Of a DNA stretch of 5,246 nucleotides, positions 1 to 5,246 are shown piece after piece. The stretch spans positions 1 through 5,246 of the forward strand of contig JACMQD010000108.1 of the NCBI GenBank assembly GCA_014377155.1, in the 5' to 3' direction. Numbering within the stretch: position 1 is the first letter of the stretch; every line of letters begins with the position of its first letter. The translations under genes and the position numbers were made by a program. The DNA is from Herminiimonas sp. GTDB lineage: Bacteria; Pseudomonadota; Gammaproteobacteria; Burkholderiales; Burkholderiaceae. The notes under the pieces were generated by a model, which was given only the letters and a program-made list of their open reading frames with translations, was not told where the DNA came from and ran no database searches.

Positions 1-312
1 AATCAGGCAATTTCACAAATGGATGAAATGACCCAGCAAAACGCCGCGCTGGTAGAACAGGCGGCAGCCGCCGCGCAAAGCATGCAGGATCAGGCCGCGA
101 TGCTGGCGCGGTCGGTATCGGTATTTAAACTCGACGCCGGGACCCAGTATGCCGCCAGGATTGCTACAAGGTCACTGGTGGTCGCGGCCCTACCTGCCCG
201 GGGACCGATGGCGTCCGGCAAACACGGCGCGGTGCAAACGCATGCACGTCCAGCGAGCAAGCCACGTCATTCGGTTTCGACAACCGGTAACGATGAGTGG
301 GAAGAATTTTAA
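1..312 (+). CDS. Methyl-accepting chemotaxis protein, C-terminal fragment (cut by left edge)
   Basis: This is the last 103 residues of a chemoreceptor; the ligand-binding, membrane and HAMP parts and most of the signalling hairpin lie outside the window. The first ~44 residues are the end of the cytoplasmic coiled coil, with the family-typical stretch MDEMTQQNAALVEQ followed by an alanine run and ending near SVFKL. The methylation-site pattern (small-small-x-x-E/Q-E/Q-x-x-small-small) is matched exactly by AALVEQAAAA, with the E-Q pair at bases 55-60. The Gln would need deamidation by CheB or CheD, both encoded downstream, before it could be methylated. A linker of about 55 residues, rich in Ala, Arg, Ser and Thr and probably disordered, leads to the C-terminal EWEEF. 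The reading frame is open from base 1, so the true start is upstream; the Met codons at 19 and 28 are internal. Receptor class and ligand cannot be told from this fragment. Confidence 0.95.
   Translation, partial: NQAISQMDEMTQQNAALVEQAAAAAQSMQDQAAMLARSVSVFKLDAGTQYAARIATRSLVVAALPARGPMASGKHGAVQTHARPASKPRHSVSTTGNDEWEEF
295..309 (+). other. C-terminal EWEEF pentapeptide, CheR/CheB tether
   Basis: The receptor ends in E-W-E-E-F directly before the TAA stop. Enterobacterial Tar and Tsr end in NWETF or NWESF, which binds the beta-subdomain of CheR and the linker of CheB. The W and F are conserved here with the same spacing (xWxxF). The flexible linker of about 55 residues before it fits a tethering role. 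This suggests a high-abundance type receptor that recruits the CheR encoded next. Function is inferred from the motif and the gene context. Confidence 0.8.
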
Positions 313-543
313 ATAAAGGAAAACGCCGCGTCGATGCATTGACTAATGTGGTCTGTGCAGTTGTCGCGATGGCTTAAGGCGATGTACGGGCGGGGTGCGT
401 CAGGACGAAAGTTCGTTCCTTTTCAAAATGACCACTGTGCTGGGTTTGCAACGCAACAAGGCGAATGGGCAAGGCGATACGCGAAATACCGTTGATCTGG
501 CAGGCAATCGCGGCGGTCACATCATAATTGAAGGAATGCAGTA
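313..543. other. Gene-free gap between the receptor gene and cheR
   Basis: I see no coding sequence with a plausible start and ribosome site in these 231 bp. A weak imperfect hairpin lies at 402-420: AGGA pairs with TCCT and CGA with TCG around a small loop, with one unpaired T on the 3' arm. It is followed by TTTC, so it could be a poor terminator or attenuator. A GGCGATAC at 473-480 resembles the -10 of the flagellar sigma-28 consensus, but no -35 match lies at the right distance. No convincing sigma-70 pair was found either. The gap is long for the inside of a chemotaxis operon, and cheR may have its own promoter here. Confidence 0.5.
531..535 (+). promoter_or_regulatory. Ribosome binding site of cheR
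   Basis: AAGGA lies 8 bases before the ATG at 544, good Shine-Dalgarno spacing, and supports this start. A closer ATG at 536 runs straight into TAA after two codons, so it is not the start. Confidence 0.75.
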
Positions 544-1422
544 ATGACGTCCGAAAAGCGAAGCAAGCTCGAGACGACCAAGGAATTCGATTTCACTCCG
601 CGTGATTTTGAACGCGTGCGGACTCTCATTCATAAGCGCGCCGGGATTGCCCTGGCCGACAGTAAGCAAGAGATGGTCTATAGCCGGCTCGCACGCCGTC
701 TACGGGCGATCGGCACGACGTCGTTTGCGCGGTATCTCGATGATCTGGAAAGTGGTCGCGATGGTGACGAATGGGAGGCATTCACCAATGCGCTGACGAC
801 CAACCTGACGTCTTTTTTTCGTGAGGCACATCACTTTCCTCTACTGGCCGAGCATGCCCGAAATCTGAAAGGCCCCATCGAAGTATGGTGCTCAGCCAGT
901 TCGACAGGCGAGGAACCGTACTCGATTGCGATGACACTGTGCGAGGTATTCAACACGTTGACGCCGCCAGTGCATATCGTGGCGACCGATATCGACACTA
1001 ATGTTCTGGCGACCGCTGAAAAAGGTATCTACTCGATCGATAAGCTCGACAAGCTTTCGCCCGAGCGCGCCAAACGGTTTTTCCAGCGTGGCAAAGGCGA
1101 GCAACAGGGACTGGTGCGCGTGCGTTCCGAACTGCGTCAACTAATCACGTTTAAATCGTTGAATCTGCTAGGCGACAAGTGGCCGCTTTCAGGCCCGTTC
1201 GATGCAGTATTCTGTCGCAATGTCATGATCTATTTCGACAAACCGACACAAGGTAACATCCTGGCGCGGTTCGTACCGTTGATGAAACCCGATGGCTTGC
1301 TATTTGCGGGTCACTCGGAAAATTTTCTTTATGTGACAGACGCATTCAAGCTGCGTGGCAAGACCGTGTATGAACTCCATCGAGGCGGCGCGGCCAAACC
1401 GGCCTCTTCGCGACGTCCCTAG
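544..1422 (+). CDS. cheR: Chemotaxis protein methyltransferase CheR
   Basis: CheR transfers methyl groups from S-adenosylmethionine to specific glutamates of chemoreceptors, raising CheA kinase activity during adaptation; it acts at the cytoplasmic receptor array. The 292 residues match the usual length (286 in E. coli). The helical N-terminal CheR domain spans about residues 15-70 and includes the basic helix SRLARRLRAIG at 47-57, the type of positive surface that contacts the receptor methylation helices. TNLTSFFRE at 86-94 is the family signature before the catalytic domain. The SAM pocket is seen as WCSASSTGEEPYSIA at 115-129 and ATDID at 147-151, where D149 would hold the ribose. CRNVMIYF at 224-231 and GHSENF at 256-261 complete the fold. 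The insert at about 162-205 corresponds to the beta-subdomain that binds the receptor pentapeptide, which fits the EWEEF tail encoded just upstream. The good ribosome site at 531-535 fixes the start. No key residue is missing. Confidence 0.97.
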   Translation: MTSEKRSKLETTKEFDFTPRDFERVRTLIHKRAGIALADSKQEMVYSRLARRLRAIGTTSFARYLDDLESGRDGDEWEAFTNALTTNLTSFFREAHHFPLLAEHARNLKGPIEVWCSASSTGEEPYSIAMTLCEVFNTLTPPVHIVATDIDTNVLATAEKGIYSIDKLDKLSPERAKRFFQRGKGEQQGLVRVRSELRQLITFKSLNLLGDKWPLSGPFDAVFCRNVMIYFDKPTQGNILARFVPLMKPDGLLFAGHSENFLYVTDAFKLRGKTVYELHRGGAAKPASSRRP

Positions 1423-1431
1423 AAATAGCCC

Positions 1432-2037
1432 ATGAGTCAAATTCAAGAACAGTTTGCCACCAACATTTATTACGATCGTACCTTCGATCGCGATGCGGCC
1501 AAGATCCTGCCAGGCGAATACTATTTTACCGGTAAGGATATGCTGATTGTCACCGTGCTCGGGTCATGCGTTTCGGCATGCATTCGCGATCGGATTACCG
1601 GCGTCGGCGGCATGAATCACTTTATGCTGCCCGACAACGGCGGCGATGCCGACAGTCCGGTGTCGGCATCGATGCGCTATGGAACGTATGCGATGGAAAT
1701 ACTGATCAACGATGTGCTCAAGGCAGGTGCACGGCGCGAGAACCTCGAAGCGAAAGTGTTTGGCGGCGGTGCGGTGCTGCGTGGCTTCGTGGCCATTAAT
1801 GTCGGTGAACGAAATGCCCAGTTCGTGCGCCAGTATCTGCGCGCGGAAAATATCCGCATCATCGCCGAAGATCTCAATGACATCCATCCCCGCAAGGTTT
1901 ATTTTTTTCCGCGAACAGGTAAAGTGCTGGTCAAAAAACTCAAGCAACTCAACAACAACACGTTGGTCAATCGCGAGCATGATTATGCAACGCGCCTGCA
2001 GACGGGCTCGGTCGGCGGCGAAGTCGAGCTGTTTTAG
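1432..2037 (+). CDS. cheD: Chemoreceptor glutamine deamidase CheD
   Basis: CheD hydrolyses specific receptor glutamines to glutamates, creating or unmasking methylation sites. The catalytic Cys is C46 in [11 protein letters not shown] and the catalytic His is H63 in GGMNHFMLP; their spacing of 17 equals that of C27 and H44 in Thermotoga CheD. T41 probably supplies the third active-site residue. KVFGGGAV (about 123-130) and [11 protein letters not shown] (about 165-175) are further family stretches. At 201 residues it is longer than the ~160-residue Thermotoga protein, with about 20 extra residues before the core and a tail after it, as in other proteobacterial CheD proteins. The gene starts 9 bp after the cheR stop, in the same frame, behind two in-frame TAG codons. 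There is no clear Shine-Dalgarno, so translation is probably coupled to cheR. The first possible in-frame ATG is used. Its likely substrate is the E-Q pair of the upstream receptor. Confidence 0.96.
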   Translation: MSQIQEQFATNIYYDRTFDRDAAKILPGEYYFTGKDMLIVTVLGSCVSACIRDRITGVGGMNHFMLPDNGGDADSPVSASMRYGTYAMEILINDVLKAGARRENLEAKVFGGGAVLRGFVAINVGERNAQFVRQYLRAENIRIIAEDLNDIHPRKVYFFPRTGKVLVKKLKQLNNNTLVNREHDYATRLQTGSVGGEVELF

Positions 2038-2078
2038 CCTGCACAAACCCACGGTGTAACAGACAGAAAATAGCAGCC

Positions 2079-3155
2079 ATGAAAATCAAGGTTTTAATCG
2101 TCGATGATTCGGCACTCATCCGCAGTGTCATGAAGGAGATCATCGGTAGTCAGCCCGACATGGAAGTCGTTGGCGTGGCACCGGATCCGATCGTGGCACG
2201 TGATCTCATCAAGCAAACCAACCCGGACGTGCTGACGCTGGACGTCGAGATGCCGCGCATGGATGGCCTCGATTTCCTTGAAAAGCTTATGCGGCTGCGG
2301 CCCATGCCCGTGGTGATGGTATCGTCGCTGACCGAGCGCGGTTCCGAAATCACGATGCGGGCACTGGAGCTCGGTGCAGTCGATTTCGTTACCAAGCCGA
2401 AGTTGTCGATTCAGGCCGGCATGCGCGAATACACCGAAATGATTGCCGACAAAATCCGCGCCGCATCCAAGGCACGCATCAAGGCGCGCCCGCTACCCAG
2501 AAGCGATGCCGCAAGTGCCAGTGTCGAGGCCTTACCCCTGATTCGTAATCCCCTGACGAGTAGTGAAAAACTGATCATCATCGGCGCATCGACTGGTGGC
2601 ACTGAAGCCATCAAGGACTTCCTGATACAAATGCCATCGGACTGCCCGGCGATCCTGATTACGCAGCACATGCCGGAAGGCTTCACCCGCTCGTTTGCAC
2701 GCCGTCTTGATACGCTTTGCAAGATATCCGTAAAAGAGGCGGAACACGGCGAACGCGTCTTGCCCGGCCATGCGTATATCGCGCCGGGCCATTCGCATCT
2801 GCTGCTAGGGCGCAGCGGCGCCAACTACATCACGCAGCTCGATCAGGGGCCACCTGTAAATCGTCATCGGCCATCGGTTGACGTATTGTTCGGCTCGGCA
2901 GCCAGGTTTGCAGGCAAAAATGCGGTCGGTGTCATCATGACCGGCATGGGCAAGGATGGCGCGCTTGGCATGCTGGAGATGAAAAATGCAGGCGCTTATA
3001 ATTTTGCTCAAGACGAAGCGACATGTGTAGTTTTCGGCATGCCGCGAGAAGCGATTGCCGTGGGCGCCACGCACGAGGTGGGACCGCTAGCCAGCTTGCC
3101 CGGCATGGTGCTGGGGTATCTGGCCACGCACAGCAGTCGTGCCTTGCGGGTGTAG
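2079..3155 (+). CDS. cheB: Chemotaxis response regulator protein-glutamate methylesterase CheB
   Basis: CheB removes receptor methyl esters, and deamidates receptor glutamines, when its receiver domain is phosphorylated by CheA; with CheR it sets the adaptation level. The 358 residues fit the family (349 in E. coli). The receiver domain spans about 1-125, with the acidic pair D9-D10, phosphoacceptor D55 in [11 protein letters not shown]82 in the Thr/Ser position and K106 in VTKP. A linker of about 35 residues, rich in Ala, Arg and Ser, follows. The methylesterase domain runs from about 163, with the catalytic triad S170 (GASTGG), H196 (TQHMPEG) and D292 (TGMGKDG). The spacing of the three equals that of Salmonella S164, H190 and D286. 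All catalytic and phosphorylation residues are present, so the enzyme should be active. It starts 41 bp after cheD, and no strong Shine-Dalgarno is visible before the ATG. Confidence 0.98.
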   Translation: MKIKVLIVDDSALIRSVMKEIIGSQPDMEVVGVAPDPIVARDLIKQTNPDVLTLDVEMPRMDGLDFLEKLMRLRPMPVVMVSSLTERGSEITMRALELGAVDFVTKPKLSIQAGMREYTEMIADKIRAASKARIKARPLPRSDAASASVEALPLIRNPLTSSEKLIIIGASTGGTEAIKDFLIQMPSDCPAILITQHMPEGFTRSFARRLDTLCKISVKEAEHGERVLPGHAYIAPGHSHLLLGRSGANYITQLDQGPPVNRHRPSVDVLFGSAARFAGKNAVGVIMTGMGKDGALGMLEMKNAGAYNFAQDEATCVVFGMPREAIAVGATHEVGPLASLPGMVLGYLATHSSRALRV

Positions 3156-3208
3156 CGGCTTGATGGGCCACGGCGGACCACAGTGCTTATTGTCAGTCTG
3201 ATATGGCG

Positions 3209-3225
3209 ACAGGCACGAAGCCTGT
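3209..3225 (+). terminator. Short hairpin after cheB, possible weak terminator
   Basis: ACAGGC (3209-3214) and GCCTGT (3220-3225) are perfect inverted repeats around the five-base loop ACGAA. The second arm is followed by only TTC, so there is no real U tract. The position, 54 bp after the cheB stop, fits a terminator, attenuator or mRNA-end stabiliser, but the stem is short. Confidence 0.25.
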
Positions 3226-3392
3226 TTCAGCATCGGCAAGGGGTTTGATTTTGGGTTCGAATGTGTGACTTTTGTGTTCATGCCAGCCCTGGCGGGCGAC
3301 ACTCGGTGCATAATGCAACTACCTATTTAATTTCGCCTACGCACGCTTTTGCCGAATGGACGAAGCAATCGATAACGGTTTAAAGAACCAAT

Positions 3393-3396
3393 GGAG
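3393..3396 (+). promoter_or_regulatory. Ribosome binding site of cheY
   Basis: GGAG lies five bases before the ATG at 3402. It is a stronger signal than those of cheD or cheB, fitting the higher expression and independent translation usual for CheY. Confidence 0.65.
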
Positions 3397-3401
3397 TCAC
3401 C

Positions 3402-3800
3402 ATGGCTGGTCCGAATACTAAATTCCTTGTAGTCGATGATTTTTCGACAATGCGCCGCATCGTGCGTAATTTGTTGAAGGAGCTCGGCTATACCAACGTC
3501 GACGAGGCAGAAGACGGCTCGATGGCGCTGTCGAAACTACGCAGCGAACATTTCGATTTCGTGATCTCGGACTGGAATATGCCAGTCATGGACGGCCTTA
3601 CGATGTTGCAGACAATCCGCGCTGACCCGGCTCTGGCGAAGTTGCCGGTACTGATGGTGACAGCCGAAGCGAAGAAGGAAAATATCATCGCGGCCGCCCA
3701 AGCCGGCGCAAGCGGCTATGTCGTCAAGCCGTTCACGGCTGCCACGCTTGACGAAAAGCTTGCCAAGATTTTCGAGAAGCTCGAAAAAATCGGCGCCTGA
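3402..3800 (+). CDS. cheY: Chemotaxis response regulator CheY
   Basis: CheY is a single receiver domain that is phosphorylated by CheA, leaves the receptor array and binds FliM at the flagellar switch to change rotation. The 132 residues compare with 129 in E. coli, and the numbering coincides: acidic pair D12-D13, phosphoacceptor D57, switch residues T87 and Y106, and K109 are all at E. coli positions. N59 and E89, which flank the active site and are tied to slow autodephosphorylation in E. coli, are also present. From T87 to about residue 115 the protein looks nearly identical to the enterobacterial one (TAEAKKENI, then [10 protein letters not shown]), including the face that binds FliM and CheZ. 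The C-terminus is three residues longer, ending EKLEKIGA. It is separated from cheB by 246 bp and has its own good ribosome site. It is a motility CheY, not part of a hybrid kinase. Confidence 0.98.
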   Translation: MAGPNTKFLVVDDFSTMRRIVRNLLKELGYTNVDEAEDGSMALSKLRSEHFDFVISDWNMPVMDGLTMLQTIRADPALAKLPVLMVTAEAKKENIIAAAQAGASGYVVKPFTAATLDEKLAKIFEKLEKIGA

Positions 3801-4065
3801 AGCGGAGCAGGGCGCAGACCTCTCGCCAAACCGAAGCGCGAGAATCAGCTGACCAGGGCGCCGCTCGATCATGCACCGGCAGATTTTGCGCAGGCAGATC
3901 AGCTTACGATGACGGCGTCGACTGACTTGCTCGATTGCCCGAGGACTTCGGACAAGCCGTAGCGACGACGATTCGTACGCGAGCGTCGCCTCGAACGCCA
4001 CTGCTGGCAACCTGCGCCTGCGTTGTGGTCATTATTTCGTCAATCAAGAAACGCGCATACCAACA
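3801..4065. other. Stretch after cheY without an intact gene
   Basis: The 265 bp between cheY and the next gene carry no intact reading frame with a start and ribosome site. The first ~160 bp may be the remains of cheZ (see the pseudogene entry). An inverted repeat TCTCGC (3821-3826) / GCGAGA (3838-3843) with an 11-base loop lies 20 bp after the cheY stop. A second one, GCGACG (3962-3967) / CGTCGC (3984-3989), has a 16-base loop. Neither has a T tract, so neither is a standard terminator. No promoter for the following gene could be placed with confidence. Confidence 0.5.
3825..3962 (+). pseudogene. Possible degraded 3' end of cheZ
   Basis: CheZ is the CheY-P phosphatase and usually follows cheY in beta- and gammaproteobacteria. 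Read in the cheY frame beyond its stop, the DNA gives AKPKRENQLTRAPLD, then FAQADQ, and later DLLDC before a TAG at 3960. As I recall it, the E. coli CheZ tail has PKRENQ, an NGPQVD block, SQDQ, and ends VDDLLDSLGF, the peptide that binds CheY-P. The order of similar blocks is the same. At 3917-3938 the DNA reads GTC GAC, one extra T at 3923, then GAC TTG CTC GAT TGC. Removing that T gives V-D-D-L-L-D-C, one residue from V-D-D-L-L-D-S. Restoring one frame throughout also needs a compensating shift between about 3903 and 3917. The ~170 residues of the CheZ core, including its catalytic Gln helix, are absent, and there is no start codon. The similarity is short and judged by eye from memory, so chance is a real alternative. 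Confidence 0.35.
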
Positions 4066-5246
4066 ATGGACGACACTTTTTTTATTGTTCGTGAGCCCCT
4101 CCTTGACCCGAAACAAAAGGTCTTGGGCTACGAACTGACGCTGCAAAAAGCAGGGTCTACCGACATTGCAAACACCGACGCCAACCTCGATCACCTGGCC
4201 GGTTTTGTCGCAGGCCGGTTGCATTCGGACGACGACGGCTGGCTGCTCGGCGACAACCTGGTTTTCATGCAAAGCAGTCCTGCACTGCTTGGCAGCGCCG
4301 CACTGGAAGCGATGTCGCCGCAGCATACGGTTCTGACTTTGAAGATGGCCGATCTTGTCGATGACGACACGATTGCCGCCGTCAAATCGCTGCGTGCGCA
4401 AGGCTTCGGCATCTCGCTGCGCGATGCCAACGCGATTGCGCAGGACAAGACGCTGGTGCCGATTGCCAGCCATGTCGAAATCCAGTTTGCGACCACCGAT
4501 TTCCCGACGCAGGCCAAGATCTACGGCGCGCTCAAGCAAAGCTCGATCCGGATGGTGGCACGACAGATTGCTAACTGGCAGGAGTATGACTCGTGCGCGT
4601 CGCTCGGACTGAATGTGTTCATCGGCGGCCTGTATCGCGAGCCCCGCAACGCGCCGCAACCGAAAGGTCTCAATCCTGCCCAAGCCATGATCTTGCAGCT
4701 GATGGACATGGTGCGCAAGAACGCCGATGTGCGCCAACTGGAAGCGGTGCTCAAGCGTGATGCGGCACTATCTTATAAATTGCTCCGCTATATCAATTCT
4801 GCTGGCTTCGGTCTGGGTACCGAAATCCAGTCGCTGCGCCATGCCGTGGCAATGCTGGGCTATTCGCCGTTGTACCGGTGGCTTTCGGTATTACTTGCAA
4901 CCGCCAGCGCCAATGGCGAGTCGCAGATTTTAATGCAGACCGCGATCGTGCGGGGTCGACTGGCCGAGCTGCTCGGGCAGGGTTTGCTGCCAAAATCGGA
5001 AGCTGAAAATCTTTTCGTCGCAGGCATGTTTTCGTTGCTTGATCGGCTGCTGGGTATTCCGATGGAAGAAGTACTGGATAACATTCAGTTGTCGGAAGCG
5101 GTATCGCAGGCGTTGTTGTCGCGAGGAGGCATGTACGGGCCAGCGTTGGCGCTGGCCGAAGCATGCGAATTCGGTAATGGCTGCGTCAGCGAGATTGCGG
5201 AGTCGTTGTTCATCAGCGCTACCCAGGTCAACGAGGCGCACATGGA
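4066..5246 (+). CDS. EAL-like/HDOD domain protein, probably catalytically inactive (cut by right edge)
   Basis: The frame is open from ATG 4066 to the window edge, giving 393 residues; relatives of this type (YuxH/CdgJ-like) are about 400, so little is probably missing. Residues 1 to ~190 form an EAL-like domain: the start FFIVREPLLDPKQKVLGYEL matches the usual opening, but the active site is degraded. The EAL-type motif reads YELTLQ at 22-27, the region expected to hold the metal-binding DDFG reads SLRDAN at 117-122, and the strand normally bearing a catalytic Asp reads VEIQF at 137-141. Cyclic di-GMP hydrolysis is therefore unlikely. From about 203 the HDOD domain follows (NPAQAMILQL, KLLRYINSAGF, then LGYSPLYRW near 264-272). 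HDOD lacks HD-phosphohydrolase metal ligands and usually serves in protein interaction or signalling. CdgJ-type proteins influence motility, which fits the chemotaxis context, but the role here is inferred. No good Shine-Dalgarno is seen; the start is chosen by family fit. Confidence 0.9.
   Translation, partial: MDDTFFIVREPLLDPKQKVLGYELTLQKAGSTDIANTDANLDHLAGFVAGRLHSDDDGWLLGDNLVFMQSSPALLGSAALEAMSPQHTVLTLKMADLVDDDTIAAVKSLRAQGFGISLRDANAIAQDKTLVPIASHVEIQFATTDFPTQAKIYGALKQSSIRMVARQIANWQEYDSCASLGLNVFIGGLYREPRNAPQPKGLNPAQAMILQLMDMVRKNADVRQLEAVLKRDAALSYKLLRYINSAGFGLGTEIQSLRHAVAMLGYSPLYRWLSVLLATASANGESQILMQTAIVRGRLAELLGQGLLPKSEAENLFVAGMFSLLDRLLGIPMEEVLDNIQLSEAVSQALLSRGGMYGPALALAEACEFGNGCVSEIAESLFISATQVNEAHM

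Larger units (their letters stand above)
3156..3401. other. Gene-free gap between cheB and cheY, probable cheY leader
   Basis: These 246 bp hold no credible gene on either strand. In order they contain a short perfect hairpin at 3209-3225, a tight GCCAG/CTGGC inverted repeat at 3282-3293 with only two bases between its arms, and an AT-rich stretch at about 3309-3331. The AT-rich part includes CATAAT (3309-3314) and TATTTAAT, possible -10 elements without a good -35. TTGCCG (3349-3354) and GATAAC (3371-3376) are 16 bp apart and form a weak sigma-70-like pair. ATCGATAA at 3368-3375 resembles the sigma-28 -10 but lacks its -35. A promoter for cheY somewhere here is likely from the gap size, but I cannot place it. 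Confidence 0.4.

Noticed and set aside
473..480. GGCGATAC as a sigma-28 (FliA) -10 element upstream of cheR
   Set aside because: The -35 position 11 bases upstream reads CAACAAGG, unlike the TAAAGTTT consensus.
492..528. TTGATC and CATAAT as a sigma-70 promoter for cheR
   Set aside because: The spacer is 25 bp, too long for a working -35/-10 pair.
1564..2052. Open frame of 162 codons on the minus strand across cheD
   Set aside because: It lies opposite cheD, which has its catalytic Cys and His in place. The antisense product has no recognisable domain.
3282..3293. GCCAG/CTGGC inverted repeat as a terminator
   Set aside because: Only two bases separate the arms and no T tract follows; the stem could not form fully.
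3087..3311. Minus-strand open frame of 74 codons covering the cheB-cheY gap
   Set aside because: It overlaps the end of cheB, has only a weak possible ribosome site and no recognisable similarity. Not supported as a gene.
3368..3375. ATCGATAA as a sigma-28 -10 element upstream of cheY
   Set aside because: Six of eight bases match, but the expected -35 at 3349-3356 reads TTGCCGAA and does not fit.
813..4083. Runs of seven T in cheR (813-819), cheD (1902-1908) and the EAL-HDOD gene (4077-4083) as phase-variation or slippage sites
   Set aside because: Each run includes a Phe-Phe TTT TTT codon pair or its neighbouring codon and is short for phase variation. All three frames are intact, so no sign of switching is seen.
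3904..4737. Long open frame on the minus strand (277 codons)
   Set aside because: It is antisense to the EAL-HDOD gene, whose + strand frame is open to the window edge and has clear domain similarity. The minus-strand protein resembles no family and has no ribosome site I can see.

Overview
This window is the distal part of a flagellar chemotaxis gene cluster. All recognised genes lie on the + strand, in the order mcp (3' end only) - cheR - cheD - cheB - cheY - EAL-like/HDOD gene (cut by the right edge). The cheR-cheD-cheB-cheY order behind a receptor whose C-terminus carries a WxxF-type tether, together with a CheY close to the enterobacterial type, points to a betaproteobacterium, most likely Burkholderiales and perhaps an Oxalobacteraceae relative. 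That placement is inferred from gene order and protein character; no search was run.

Layout. Bases 1-312 encode the end of a methyl-accepting chemotaxis protein, with one readable methylation-site pair (E-Q) and a C-terminal EWEEF pentapeptide. A 231-bp stretch without a gene follows. Then cheR (544-1422) and cheD (1432-2037) are tightly packed, with cheB (2079-3155) 41 bp further on. A second gap of 246 bp separates cheB from cheY (3402-3800). A 265-bp stretch after cheY has no intact gene but contains what may be the degraded 3' end of cheZ. The last gene (4066 to the edge) encodes a degenerate EAL-like plus HDOD protein.

How the genes work together. CheR methylates receptor glutamates and would dock on the EWEEF tail. 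CheD and CheB both deamidate receptor glutamines, and CheB also removes methyl groups when phosphorylated. CheY carries the phosphoryl signal to the flagellar switch. CheY has every residue of the enterobacterial active site, including the N59/E89 pair associated with slow self-dephosphorylation, so it would be expected to need a phosphatase. The gene usually found next, cheZ, is not intact here. That is the most interesting point in the window.

I see no mobile element, CRISPR array, RNA gene or clearly new system. Most of the sequence is an ordinary chemotaxis operon. The points worth a second look are the possible cheZ relic with the EAL-HDOD gene behind it, and the two unusually long gaps.
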